Assembly: GCA_025201705.1 (NCBI GenBank)
Contig: MU616596.1
Coordinates: 25,279 to 89,278 of the forward strand
Source: Dissophora ornata
Lineage: Eukaryota > Mortierellomycota > Mortierellomycetes > Mortierellales > Mortierellaceae
Direction: 5' to 3'
Length of the DNA stretch: 64,000 nucleotides
The notes beneath the pieces are model-generated. The model was not told where the DNA came from and made no database searches. It was given only the letters and a program-made list of their open reading frames with translations. Of the stretch, positions 36,712 through 48,736 are shown piece after piece. How positions within the stretch are numbered: position 1 is the first letter of the stretch; the number at the start of each line of letters is the position of its first letter. The position numbers and the translations under genes were made by a program.

Positions 36712-39700
36712 TTGTCGCCCATGGACACCAACCATAACAGCAGCAGCAATAGCAATGTCCCCACGAGAGCCCCGCCACCACTGCCACCAACGCGTCGCTC
36801 GACCGTGATCTTGGGCGGTAACAGTCCAATAGTTGCAACAGTCAGCAGCAAGGTCGCCGCGCCATCCCCGCCACCAAAACCAAGCTCGCTTTCGCCTTTG
36901 CCGCCACGGAAGCCCATCAGTTTCACCGCCGCGGCGATCGCCACCATCGCTGCAAACTCATTCGCCTCCACCCCACCTATCCCTGCGCCTCGACCAGCCG
37001 CTTACCACGCCAACAATAACACCGCGTCCTCCGCATCCACTTCGCCTTCTTTTCCTTCCTCGATCCCGCCGTCAGCCGGCGCGGGTGCAGCGTCCTCCGC
37101 CACGTCGCCTTCCTCGATTGCGGCTGCTGCCACCCATTCAGCCTCGTATAACCACCCCAATACTAATGCCCACAATACTCATTACATCAATGGCTTCGCG
37201 TCTGCACCTGGGTCCTCCGCAAACTCGCCAGCGACCGCACATGTCGCCTCCTTCAGTCCAGCAACAACGACGGCACCGGCTGGCGGGCCCCAATTAGGTG
37301 CGCATCTGCACCCGCATATCAGGAGCCAGGCCAATCCAGCATCGCCTTCCTATTTGAGATCGTCCAGCTCTGGCTCGTTTACGCCTACAGCAGCATCATC
37401 ATCCATAGCAGCTAGACAGCAGCTTTTGTTACAGCAGCAGCAACAGCATCAACAGCAACAGCAAGATCTCAAAGATCAAGAAGAGGCGGACGGCCAGAAC
37501 GAGGACGAGGCTGTAGACCCATTTAGTGACAGCAACAACATTACCGCCACAAACCCCACCCCGGCACAAGCTGCGTCTGCCCTAGTAGCGTCGCCGTCAT
37601 TTGTACCGAGAGTACAGAACCAGCCGTCGCTGTTGACAGCACGGCTCCAAAGTGTGCCGCAGCCTCCCGCGCTTCACTCGCCCGTGCCGCAACATGGCTC
37701 TCACTCGGCAAGTCCCAGGACTGTAGGCTCTCCACCTCCACCGTCTACTCCAGTCCCCAGCCTACCTCCGAGATCGCGCTCTCCTTTGGCTGGACTTACA
37801 CCCTCTGCACAACAACCAGTCAACAGCAGTACGCCCATTCCTGGGCGTCAGAACCAGAGACACTCTACTGTACAACCCATTCCGCCCTCGTTCCCTGGAC
37901 AGAGCCTTGCCATGTCTGCGCCCTCACAACCAGTACTTCCTCCGCCGAGACGGGCTAGTGTGCAGCTGGCACCGCCATCAGCTGCCCAACAACAACCTAG
38001 AGGGCCTTCGCCACATTTTTCGATACCAGGCGAGTCAGGGATGGTTGCCAATGCGACCCGCTTCCGTAATCTTACAGCGCCCCAGCAGGCTTATGATAAT
38101 CTGTCACCACAGCCAAAGAGAGTCTTCTCCACGTCCTCTTCCACTGCCACACCCTATGCATCAGCCACGAGCCCTGTTCCTGAACGAGGATTCGCCAACA
38201 TGGAGCTGAGCGATTCTCAGTCAGATTCGGACGAAACCAGCGACGACTCGGATAAGGAATATGATGATGCAGAGGAATATAATCCGACCATGCCTGCAAA
38301 CCCCTTCGCGAACTTTGTTGATGCCTCACCTCGCCTTGTAAGAGCAAAGACGTTTGTGGACACATCAACACCGCCTTCATTACCTGCACGGCCACTTTCA
38401 AAACTCCCACCACCACGGCATTTTAGTCCAATGCCAGATCAGGATGCTGCGCCAGCTCTGCCTCCAAAGCCATCGATCCGCAGGCGGCCACAACCACACC
38501 AGGATCCAGGATCGCTCATGACTTTACCGCAAGCTGTGGACTCGGAGCCTGAGACCGGAAAGGGAGCCTATACGCTTCAGACCCAGTCCACGGTCCCATC
38601 CGGAAGCGGGCCCTCTTCTACGGATGGTGTCTTTCCGGATTATTCGCGCTCCAACCGACGCCTTCCTTTGTTTTCGGATGTAATTGGCATCCACGATATC
38701 CAGCAAAAGTCGCACGGCGTCAGAGCGTTCAGTATCTCAAACGAGCAGGTGGCGACAGCAACATCCAACCTCCGCGTCTACTCCGTCTTGACTGGAGAGA
38801 ACATCTCGTCTTTTGGGCATGAAAAGGACACCAAACCTACAGCACTCATGTTTACGCAAAGCCGACGTCCGGATTCACTGGGTCAGTACCTGTGGGTCGG
38901 ATGGAGTGAGGGTTCCCTTCAAGTGATTGACACGAAAACAAAGGAAGTCGTGGAAAAGAAGAGGGCAGCACACAAAGGAGGGTGCATCACTCAAATCATC
39001 CGATGCAAGAGTCAAGTCTGGACAGTCGATGACACAGGTTCTGTGTTCGTGTGGCAAGAAGACGTAATGTTGGGCCGCCCTACAGCCCAGTCACCGTTGC
39101 AATCGTTGACAATCCCGTCAAAGCAAATTTGTGCCATTGCTGTCAATGACATGCTGTGGTCTTCTGACGGCGCCAGGATCCATGTGATGCGTGTGGGACA
39201 GGATGCAGGCCGACCAAAGATGCCACCGACGTCGATGGAGATGCCATTTGGCATCGGACCACTGACCTGCATGGCGACCATTGCAGGAAGTGGACAGGTG
39301 TTTTCGGGACACGAGGATGGCAAAGTCATTATCTGGTCGATAGAATCGCGTGAAAGGATTCGAATCATCAATGTGCATGCCTACAGGATCATGTCTCTAC
39401 TGGGTGTCGGATCTTATCTCTGGGCAGGATTCGCAACAGGAAAGATCTATGTCCTAGATCTGCGGACAGATGTTCCAGTGGTCATGAAAGACTGGCAGGC
39501 GCACAAAGATTCTGGAGTAGCGATACTGCAGCTGGATGAGGAGGGTCTTATTCTTGGATCCAGGCATCAAGTTGGAAGCTGTGCAGAAAATGGCGAGATC
39601 AAAGTCTGGGATGGCTTAATGGCCAAAGATCGTCTGAGTAAGATATCCCTATCTTGGGCATTTTTCTGTTGGCGGCGATGTCGCTTCATTGAGTCCAATT

Positions 39701-41173
39701 GTGCTGACATGATACCCGCTGTCTCGTGCATTTATAGCTAAGGGAATGGTGGATCGAAGCAAAGAATATTGCCAATGGCGCGACTTGAAGATTCTGATTT
39801 GTTCATGGAATATTGACGCATCAAAGCCAGCAGCCCAGGATGTCAATGGAGGTGCAGACAGGAGGATGTTCGAGTCATGGCTGACCAGTATGGAACAAGA
39901 AGGACCTCCCGATATTATCAGTGTTGGATTCCAAGAGATTGTCGACCTGGAAAGCAAGAAAATGACAGCCAGTAAGCGTCTTTAAAGTATAGTGCATCTT
40001 TTGAGTAGCATGGAAGTAAGAAGCGTTTCTTACTTTTTGTAATTTTATCGTTTCTACTTGTAGAATCACTGCTAAAGGGTTCAAAACGAGCAGAGACAGA
40101 GACCGTTTCGAAACAATACAAGCGGTGGCAGATCTATCTGACGAACAAGATTCGCGAGCTATACGCACCCATGGGAGTCAACTTTAAACTGCTCGAGTGT
40201 TCCAACCTGGTTGGCCTCTTCAGTTGCGTGTTTGTTCGAGATCAGGAGTGGCACAACATCCGGAGCGGATGGACGCATGTGGACATGGTGAAGACTGGGT
40301 TGAAAGGATACCATGGAAATAAGGTAATAGTTTTAATACGCTGCAATGGCTTCGAGTAATCATGAAGCAATACATTAACAACCATCCATATTCTATTAGG
40401 GTGGCATCGCGACGAGATTCATCATCGACGACACCTCTATTTCGTTTGTGAACTGCCACTTGGCAGCAGGACAATCTCACACTCGACAACGCAACACAGA
40501 TGCGGCCAATGTGCTCAAGAAACTATGCCACCCAAACCCAGCGATATCATCCTCAACGGTGCACCCAGAAGTCTTTTGGTTTGGAGACGGCACTATGGCC
40601 ATGGATCATGAGATTTGTTTCTTGTCCGGCGATCTGAACTATCGTATTGACGTCAAGTTTAGCGAAGCTGTCTCGCGGGTTCAGGCTCAGGACTGGGCAT
40701 ACTTGCACCAAAACGACCAACTATTGCTGCAAAAGATCAAGAATCCGCAGTTCGTTCTCCGGGCATTCAACGAGAACGAGCTACGGTTTGCACCGACGTA
40801 CAAGTATGATCCTGGAACGGATACGTATGATACGTCGTCGAAGCACCGTACACCTGCATGGTGCGACCGCATTCTTTGGAGAGGACGACATGTGCGACAG
40901 CTGTTCTACAAGCGGTGTGAGTGCCGCGTCTCTGATCACAAGCCAATCAGTGGAGGATTTGTTGTTGGAGTGAAGAAGATCGATGAGGCGCAAAGACAGA
41001 TTGTTGAGCAGCAGGTGCGTGAGGGGTGGTTGAAGGTGCAGGAGAAGGAGATCCGGATCAAGAAGTTGGCATGGCTTCGGTCCTGGGGATGGACAGATGC
41101 CCGTGTAGAGGGGATCCTGGACCGAGAGGGTGGAGATTTGTCTCAAGTGGTGCGAATACTTTCTGCAGAGTAA
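36712..41173 (+). CDS. WD40-repeat inositol polyphosphate 5-phosphatase
   Basis: Exons 36712-39637, 39738-39971, 40064-40323 and 40400-41173 total 4194 nt, 1397 aa; the ATG at 36721 is an equally good start. Residues 1-640 are Pro/Ser/Ala-rich with many PPxLPP and PxxPP motifs (SH3-binding-like) and a short Gln tract (37432-37465). A WD40-like propeller spans about 650-970 (LWVGWSEGSLQVID, FSGHEDGKVIIWSIESRE, LWAGFATGKIYVLDLRTD). The 5-phosphatase domain follows (ILICSWNIDASKP, ISVGFQEIVDLES, FLSGDLNYRID, RTPAWCDRILWRG, SDHKPISGGF). These include both signature motifs (GDLNYR and PAWCDRILW). The protein would remove the 5-phosphate from phosphoinositides or inositol phosphates. The WD40 plus 5-phosphatase order is known from plant FRA3-type enzymes and filamentous fungi. 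The C-terminal IKKLAWLRSWGWTDARVEG has UBA-like spacing; this is speculative. Confidence 0.93.
37432..37466 (+). repeat. Short CAG/CAA tract in the 5-phosphatase gene
   Basis: CAG/CAA codons with one CAT give a Gln-rich stretch in the disordered Pro/Ser-rich N-terminal region. Confidence 0.9.
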
Positions 41174-41650
41174 AGGTTGGAATAGATACAACATGTAGTC
41201 ACGCGCTCGACGTAATACCATCTCTATACATTCGCGACAAAAGTACTAGTCGCCTCGCGCCAAACTATGTATACATTTAATTTAACTGACGATCGCGCGT
41301 TGTTGTGGGTTGCTTCACTTGCCACGCAAGAATCCTTACATTCTGAACGATAGTCTTTGTGGGACATGCAACCAAAACACAGGCACGCGTTGGCGCGCTT
41401 TGTTTAGATCCATCCCCATTCCCGTGATCTGCAAAACATTTGCTAGCCGTTATTTGGATACCCACGCCCCTTCGTGGAGAAAAAATCACCCCTTGCACCC
41501 CACACTTTCCTTGCTTTTTCTTTATTCCTCTCCGTCCTCCACGGACACACCCACCTCTCCCTCCCGCAACAAGAGTCATTCAACTGACTCGTTGGCAACG
41601 CCATCTCTCGAAGACAGTCAGGATTCAACTTACCTGCCTGTACAAAAAGC
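41174..41650. other. Intergenic region upstream of CHO2
   Basis: 477 bp between tandem plus-strand genes. It should hold the 5-phosphatase 3' UTR and the CHO2 promoter. A C/T-rich leader occurs at 41500-41570. No gene seen. Confidence 0.45.
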
Positions 41651-44600
41651 ATGGATTCAGAGCTACGTAACCGCAAGCCGGCGTCAGACGATCCAGACGG
41701 GTCTTTGACTGACGCTGCAGGACTCTACACAGCCAACAGATACCGCTACCCCTCCTCTTCTGCCCCATATGTTCATGGCGACAGTGGAGATCTACGCAAA
41801 GATGCTACCGATCCAGTTACAGATACAGACACAGACAGTGGTGCAAAACGCCCCCGAGCGCTTAGCGACGAATTGACAGCGTTCCCTTCGGGTCATAGGC
41901 TGACGGCGACGCAGAAGGAGAACTTGGCCAAGGAATCCGAGGAAACTGCATACGGCAAGACTCCCAATGGCACCAGTACGTACTATATCAGCGGTTCTGT
42001 CAAATTGCGTCTGATCTGATGATTTTTGGGGGGTTAGCGCAATAAGCCCGTGGTCTTTGCGTTGGCTGTTGGCGAGCGCACGGAAGATAAACAAAGCATT
42101 CAGACACATGTTCATCCTGGAAATGATGTCACGCTCTTTTCTATAGTTTTCCGAGTCCCTGTAACAAAGGACATGGTCAGCGAACTGTTCGACATGTCCA
42201 AGAAGAAATCGGCCTTTGATGTGATCACCTTGGCTGTGATGGCGTTCCAGATCCTCCTCTTCCTGATATTACCGTCGACTTTGAAGCGATGGCTGTTCCT
42301 GTTTCTCTTCCTCTTTTGGAGAGTGGGATACAATGCTGGTCTGGGGTACCTGTTGAAACTACAGAGCGACCGTCGAGCCTTAGTTGCGTGGGCAAGAGAA
42401 AAGGGCATCTTTGACCAGAGACGCGGCAGCCCCTGGTACGAATGGCTCAAAGTTGAACTGAGCAACAAAATGGACAAGGATTACAGCTTTGATGTAAGCT
42501 TGCGTTCCGCCTCCAGATGCCCACTTGTCGAAATACAGTTCGTTGACATCATTTTTTTTTTTGCCTTTTGTCTTATTTCATGGACCAGACGGTACCAATT
42601 GAGTACAACACATGGCTCTTGTATCGACAACTGGTCGACTTGATTCTTATGAACGACTTTACGTCGTACATCTGCTTTGCACTGTCATGGCTCCACTTCC
42701 CAGAAGAATCAGGGTTCTTCAGCCATCTGCTACGGTGGATTGGAGGCTTTGTCCTTGTGTTTTTCAACATCTGGGTTAAGCTCGATGCTCACAGAGTCGT
42801 CAAGGATTTCGCATGGTGTATGTTTCAATTTTTTTTTTTTTTTTTTTTGCGTGTCTTGTTTCATGACTAGCAACTCTAACCTGAAGTTCTCGACGGTTAG
42901 ACTGGGGCGACTTTTTCTTTCTGATCGAGCAGTCTTTGACCTTTGATGGCGTGTTTGAAATGGCCCCGCATCCGATGTACTCTGTTGGATACGCAGGATA
43001 CTATGGCATCTCGCTCATGACCGCGTCCTACATGGTGCTCTTTGTCTCGCTGTTTGCCCATGCGGCCCAGTTTGCCTTCTTGACGCTCGTCGAAAATCCA
43101 CGTAAGAGCTTTTGGCGAAAAGGAGAAGAAAGAACGAATAGCTGCGCGCTCTCGCCAGCGACTAGTATCATGAAGCTCATCTAACTTTGTGCTATTAGAC
43201 ATCGACAAGACATACAACCCTCCTCTGATTCACAAGAAGCGCACTGCCCTATTGAGCGAGAATGCGTTAAACAGCGTCAAGTCCTCAACCTCTATGGCCT
43301 CCTCCAGCGCGTCCAGCACAGCTGATTTCGATCAGGCAGCGACAGCGACGCTCGTCCCCTGTGGCTCCAAGGACATGTACAGCACATACTTCCGGCGAGA
43401 CCTTATCGTTTTCAAGAACTTTGACATATTCCGGTCAACAGACGTCTTTGTGGCCCTTATCATCATCTATGCGACTGTGGTCCCACTCTTGATCTCCAAT
43501 ATGGGTCCCAGCTTTATCACCTTCATGATTGTGATTCAAGCCCTTCTCTGGCGTATCTTCCATTCATTCGTGCTGGGTGTAGTCCTCAGTCAGCAGAGTG
43601 TCAACAAGTTCTATACAAAGCACTTTATCAAACATGGAGGCACGGTCCAAGACGCGTTCCAGAGCTGGAAGAGTATTTTTAATCTGTCCAACAGCATGAC
43701 TTATGCGACCTTTTTCTTGGCAGCGTTCAAGATGTATTCCATCCCGGATAATTGGACGTATGGGACTGTGCTGTTGAGGCATGTCCTTGGATTCGCGTTG
43801 ATTGCGCTACATATCTGGGCGTCGGTTTCGGTGTTTGAGGTCCTTGGAGACTTTGGATGGTTTTATGGTGATTTCTTCATCGAGGAGTCTTCGAGCGGGT
43901 TGTTTTATACGGGCATCTACAGGTATGGAAAACAACGGGTATTTTTTTTTTTTTTTTTTTGTTTTGCTATCGATCGTTATTATTATTAAAAAATTGTATC
44001 GCATTGGTTCTTAGATTCGTAAACAACCCGGAAAAGGTTATGGGACATGCGGCGTTCTGGGGTATGACATTGATCTGCAATAGCTGGTCAATCTTCATCC
44101 TTGCCATGTTCTCCCAGGTCTCCAACTTCCTCTTCCTCCACTTTGTGGAGTCCCCACACATGCGCAAGATCTATGGAGACAAGATCCGCAAGGATGCTGG
44201 TGTTGTCAAAACCGTTAAAGCCGCGTCGATCCTCCCACAAAAGGTCAAGGATGAAGTGTCCAAGATCCGTGAAAAGCTGGGAGAGACAGCAGAGATCAAG
44301 GATGTCCTAGAGCGCACACGGGTTGTTTCAGGAAAGGCACATGATTTTGTCGAGGGTACGACGGAATTGGTCCAAAGCGTTGCGCCAAAGATCCAAGAGA
44401 TGGTGTCAAGTTCAAAGGCGTTGATCGAAAACTCGAGAGAAAAGTTGTTTGTCGCGTAAGGATAAGTTGCGATTTGGTCGTTGTCGTTGGTACCGCTAAA
44501 CGCCAGTACTAACATGGCTATTAATATCTATCATCTTGTCATTAGTCGCACATGGGATGATATGGGGATGTACGACATGTCGCAGTACTCAGTCACTATC

Positions 44601-45484
44601 GTAAATGACAAGGCGGAAACGCCAAGGTTCAACACAGCCGGTATTCCGACCTACAAACTTGGCGAGAGACTCACAGTTCAATGGACAGCACCGCTGAATC
44701 ACGGCATTAAGGACTGGATTGGTATCTACAAGGTGTCTAGCAACAGCTCCTACAAGGTCACAAATGTCGCTTCCAAGGGTCGCTACCTCTTCATCGCACG
44801 CGACGCTAAATTGGGGGAGGCTGAAGATGGTGTGGATGGTCATGCTGGAAAGGGGGATGGCGAAGTTGTAGAGGAGCAAGTCGTGTGGGTGAATGAACAG
44901 GAGATTTGTCGTGGCCAGGTCGTGTTTCTGGGCAATAAGCTGCCGTGGTTCCAGGGGAAGTTTGAGTTCAGGTACCATCACCATGACCGTTACAATGTGA
45001 TGGCTTACACTGCGCCATTTGAGATTAAACGTAAGTTCAGGCTTTGCCTTGGATGGAACCTCACTGAATACTTGGACTTTTACTTCTAACACTCCACGTT
45101 TTTCTTACTCCGATTTGAATAGTCGACAGTTATGAAAATGTCAAAGATCTCTCTGTGGCTTCAATTGGCGAGACACTTTTGCCGTATGTTCAACGCTGTT
45201 TCAGTCTGGACGAGGACACCATGCCCTGCACTGTGGATGAGAAATTCATCATGATTAACGAGTCCATCGCACAGAGGATTGTCAAAGGAATCCACCTCAT
45301 GTATGGGATTGAATTTGCATGGGAGGTCGTCACTGTGGATATGTGTTGTCTCCGTCTCGCGATGAGAATCATGACAGCTAGACGAGCGCTGGCACCATTT
45401 TCATCAACGCCACGATTGTCCTCGGAGGAGCCACAGTTCTCGCCTAGTGCTGCTGACATTGCTTCTGGAGAGAATTCGGGTTGA
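41651..45484 (+). CDS. CHO2: Phosphatidylethanolamine N-methyltransferase
   Basis: Eight exons: 41651-41975, 42147-42493, 42589-42817, 42901-43101, 43199-43922, 44015-44455, 44546-45030 and 45123-45484. They total 3114 nt, 1037 aa, matching the large fungal Cho2 size. The first splice joins YGKTPNGT to [16 protein letters not shown], the Cho2 N-terminal signature. It skips an open stretch (41976-42146) whose coding look is deceptive. Multiple transmembrane helices follow ([33 protein letters not shown]). Two homologous methyltransferase halves carry [12 protein letters not shown] with [17 protein letters not shown], and the matching second block [12 protein letters not shown] with [16 protein letters not shown] soluble C-terminal domain follows ([25 protein letters not shown]). 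The enzyme methylates PE to monomethyl-PE, the first step of the methylation route to phosphatidylcholine, in the ER. Introns 42818-42900 and 43923-44014 contain T runs of about 20. Confidence 0.95.
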
Positions 45485-46048
45485 TAGAGGCACTCGCTGC
45501 AATGCGGATGTAGAATAGCATGAGTGAGATTTAATTAAAACTCAAACAGCATGCAGAGAATAATAACAGTCCAATGATGACACAAAAAAGGATGCTGTGC
45601 GTAGGAGAGTACATTCCGTGTTCACTAGATCTTCTAAAAAAATATTCTGCTTTGAGCTGTTGCTACTCGGATGCAACAGGATTCTCTACAGTTTCATACT
45701 CACCTCGCCCCACTGCATATCTACACCTCTATTACATTTACCACGCCTCCCTCACTGTAAACCACACATATAAGTACCCCCTACTCTCCTGTGCAATAAA
45801 CGGCATTTGTTCCTGCCTTCTTAAGATCCTTGTCTCCGCCACTATCCTTCTTAATCCCCTTCACATCAGACCCATTCAAATACAAAAAATAAAACATGTC
45901 ATTGCTCGACCCCTCTTCTCCCGAACCAAAGGCCATTTACAGGTATACAGAACTCTCATTCAAGTGCCTATGTGCTGGTCGGAGAGAAAGTATAACCTAA
46001 AGCTTCATATTTTTCTTTGTCATTGCCACTTCATAATCTCCACCCAGA
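45485..46048. other. Intergenic region, CHO2 3' side to MYND locus
   Basis: AT-rich, with several AATAAA-like words near 45888-45895 and 45533-45540. An open frame at 45574-46056 has no recognisable motif and is not counted as a gene. Confidence 0.4.
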
Positions 46049-46494
46049 ATGTGTAATAACGAAGACTGTGAGCAACCCAACCCCAAGATATTTTTGTGTT
46101 CGAGGTGCAGGGATGCCAGATTTTGCTCCAAGAGCTGCCAGCTGGATCTCTGCTGTGGCACAAAAGGATATGCATCGATTACAGGAAGACAACATTCAAT
46201 CTGATGAAGGTTGTGTATGCAGACGATTTCGACGTCATGAACGAGGAGCTACTAGCCAGCTATGGCTTTGAGAAATGCAAGACTATGTATGAGATGCAGA
46301 GACTTTTAGGATTCCACCAAGGCTTGATCAAGTTTCTAGGGTGCGACATGAAGGAGATTGACAAAGCTTTCAATGAAAACAAACAACCAGAGTTCATTGT
46401 ATCCGCGTTTTTTTACAAGAGGGCCACTCCCGAGAATAGTGGAGAGTACTTCAAGTGGTTCGTCCAAAATCTCGACATATGTCGACATTAGGAG
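46049..46494 (+). pseudogene. MYND zinc-finger protein, broken by a frameshift
   Basis: ATG at 46049 starts a frame that reads most of a MYND finger: CNNEDC, then CSRCRDARFCSKSCQLDL. It then diverges to a stop within about 20 codons. The finger is completed in another frame by WHKRICIDYRK, and that frame stays open to 46491 (VYADDFDVMNEELLASYGFE, then FVQNLDICRH). Together they have the C-C, C-C, C-C, H-C order of a MYND domain, so a one- or two-base indel near 46145-46160 separates the halves. No intron fits in so short a gap. If the indel is a sequencing error this is a functional gene of about 147 aa; otherwise it is a recent pseudogene. No catalytic SET domain is present. Confidence 0.7.
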
Positions 46495-46827
46495 TTGGGG
46501 CTACACGTTGTTCTTGTTCAAAAACAGCTGACGCGACCTGAAATGTTGGCCACAATAAAAACACCATCAACGTGTGTTGTAAGACCCTGAAAACTTTTAT
46601 CAGACTTGAAGTTTATTGTCAACCCATTCAAGCCATGTTTGATAAATTATAACTACGGAAGCCATGCCTTTTGTCGGTATTCAGCCGCGATCTTTGCGCT
46701 TTTGCTTCAGCGGCGTCTTATCTCTATTATGTACCCTTGTTTGAAGCATATCCTATTCGTGTACTTTGGAACTATATGATGAATGCATTTAATATCTTCT
46801 ATTTTTCTATATTCTAACTTTCTCTCT
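46492..46827. other. Convergent intergenic region, MYND locus and OYE copy B
   Basis: 336 bp, AT-rich, expected to hold the two 3' UTRs. No gene or repeat recognised. Confidence 0.4.
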
Positions 46828-48215
46828 CTAACTGTGGATGGTGCGTCCACGAGAGTACTGTTGCGAAAAGGCAGCTTTGACATTCAGATCACGAGCAGCG
46901 TTCAATGCAAAGTTTGGGTGTCTCAGGAAACCTCTTCCAGCTGCCACTAAATCCGCCTTCTCGTTCTCCAAAACCTCTTCTGCCTGTTTTCCATCCAGAA
47001 TAATGCCCACCGCAATGATGTGCAATCCAGGGACGGCCTTCTTGATCCTCTCCGCAAACGGAACCTGGTAACCGAGACCAGCTTTGATCTGTTGAAGAGC
47101 AGTGTTTCCGCCAGAAGAGACGTGGAGCACATCCACACCTGCATCGCGAACCCATTGGGCAATCTGGATCGTCTGCTCAATCTCCCACGAAGGTCCATCC
47201 ACAACATCCTCCACTAAATCTGAGGCCGAGACTCTCAAAAAGATAGGCTTCTCAGCAGGGAAGTTGGCTCGGACGGATGCCACAACCTCAAGCAAAAACC
47301 GAGCGCGGTTCTCAAGCGAGCCTCCGTATTTGTCGGTACGGTGGTTGGTCAGGGGCGAGAGGAAGTTATGGATGAGGTACCCGTGAGCACCGTGGATCTC
47401 GACAGTGTCCATGCCGGCGCGGGCTGCGCGAGCGGCTGCCGCACCAAAGGCGTCGATGACTTCTTGGATCTCTTCGAGCGAAAGCTCACGAGGGACGACG
47501 TGGTGGCGGTCCCATCGGAGGTGTGGTCCACCCGAAGGGGCGACGACGTTGTCGCGCCAAAACTCGGATTCGGGGCGGCTGTTGTAAGGCGCTTCAGCGG
47601 AAGCCTGATATAAATTAGAGACGACGGTGGGCGATTAGCATATTTTACGTTCCAACATCACAGTAGCAAACAGGGCCATTCATATTCGATGGTACTCGCA
47701 TTAGGTCAAGCGAGCAAGTGCTTTACCTTGCGGCCAGCATGTGCGAGCTGGATGCCGACCTTGCTGCCTTGAACATGAACAAAATCGACAATCTCTTTCA
47801 GCTTGTAGACCTGAGCGTCATCCCAAAGGCCAGTGCATCCGGGTGTGATACGTCCATTGGCTTGAACAGCCGTGGCTTCCTGGATGATCAATCCAGCGCC
47901 ATTGATCGCGAATGAGCCAATGCTCGCCAAGTGAAAGTTTGTGAAGAAACCATCTTTCGACGAGTACATGCACATGGGCGCGACAACGACCCTGTTGGCG
48001 ATCGTCAGGTCCTTGACGGTGAACGGCTGGAACAGGAGAGGGACCTTATCAGAATCGGGGAGCGAGGCATCGGTGGGTCCGAGGTAGGCGCCTGGGGCAT
48101 GAGGCTGGTCGATGTAGTACTCCTCTTGAGGGTAGATGGGCCTGGATTTGGTCGTCAGAGGCTCGTAAATTGAAGACTCGGAGGCTCCGCTTGTAGTATC
48201 CTTCAGGGACGGCAT
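46828..48215 (-). CDS. Old Yellow Enzyme family flavin oxidoreductase, YqjM-like (copy B)
   Basis: Exons 48215-47727 and 47604-46828 total 1266 nt, 421 aa. The sequence carries [38 protein letters not shown] with HRTDKYGGS, HVSSGGN and VAAGRGFLRHP. All YqjM-class active-site positions (Cys in APMCMYS, His pair in HGAHGY, Arg in GRGF) are present, so it looks functional. The single intron is at the same place (after HAGRK) as in copies A and D. It lacks the Arg/Ser-rich presequence of copy A. It is the only copy on the minus strand and is separated from the copy C-D array by the S13 and MOCS2A genes. Confidence 0.93.
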
Positions 48216-48378
48216 TCTTGCTTGATTATTTGCTTGTTTTTGAGGGGGGGTTGGATCGAAGCGTGGCTCTATGGAGAGGCGGTTAGGGAGTCTTTGAATT
48301 GAATGTGGGTGTAAAGGTGAGAAGGTGAGAATAGGTAGACCTTGACGAAAAAACCAGCGGCCATGATATACTCAAAGT

Positions 48379-48434
48379 GTGACACGTTCTCTAGGGCGCT
48401 GCTGAATAATCATTCCCCCTAGAAAACGTGTCAC
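48379..48434. repeat. 18-bp inverted repeat (hairpin)
   Basis: Left arm 48379-48396 (GTGACACGTTCTCTAGGG) and right arm 48417-48434 are reverse complements at 17 of 18 positions, around a 20-nt loop. The hairpin lies upstream of OYE copy B, in a short region dense in further inverted repeats (48490-48630). Confidence 0.9.
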
Positions 48435-48640
48435 GGCCGTGCCCTTGACGTTTATTTCCTGAGAATAAGCTTTCGGGACGGCCGAGCGGCACCCGTCCAA
48501 AAGAATGGACCTGAATGGGCTGATAGTTTACCATGAAACAAGGGCGCTATAGCAACTAGTTACCCGAAGCGGAGTCGCACCCATGCATTAATAATGCTAG
48601 CTCTTCACATTCCGATAAACTATGGCGCGATGTGCCACTT
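48435..48640. repeat. Cluster of additional short hairpins between OYE B and S13
   Basis: Visible inverted repeats: GGACGG with CCGTCC (48482-48500), GTCC with GGAC (48497-48512), and a 9-bp pair GCGCTATAG (48544-48552) with CTATGGCGC (48620-48628), one G-U pair. ATAGTTTA near 48521 can also pair with TAAACTAT near 48617. The 85-nt segment 48544-48628 has a 7-bp acceptor-like stem, but I could not find a consistent T arm. I do not call it a tRNA. Confidence 0.6.
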
Positions 48641-48736
48641 TTGATTTTGAATTGTTCGTTGTTTTATTGCTGGCGGAATAAGTATACATGGAATGAGGAT
48701 AAAACACAGAAAACAAGATGCGATCATAAATGAGGA

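Noticed and set aside
41976..42146. Open coding-like sequence after CHO2 exon 1
   Set aside because: The Cho2 signature is restored only by splicing 41975 to 42147 (YGKTPNGT to IFRVPVTKD); the stretch is intronic.
44589..45092. 167-aa minus-strand ORF inside CHO2
   Set aside because: Antisense shadow of a conserved Cho2 exon; no independent evidence.
48544..48628. Possible tRNA gene with a 7-bp acceptor-like stem
   Set aside because: No T arm with a GTTCRA-type loop and no consistent D arm or anticodon stem on either strand; kept only as a structured repeat.
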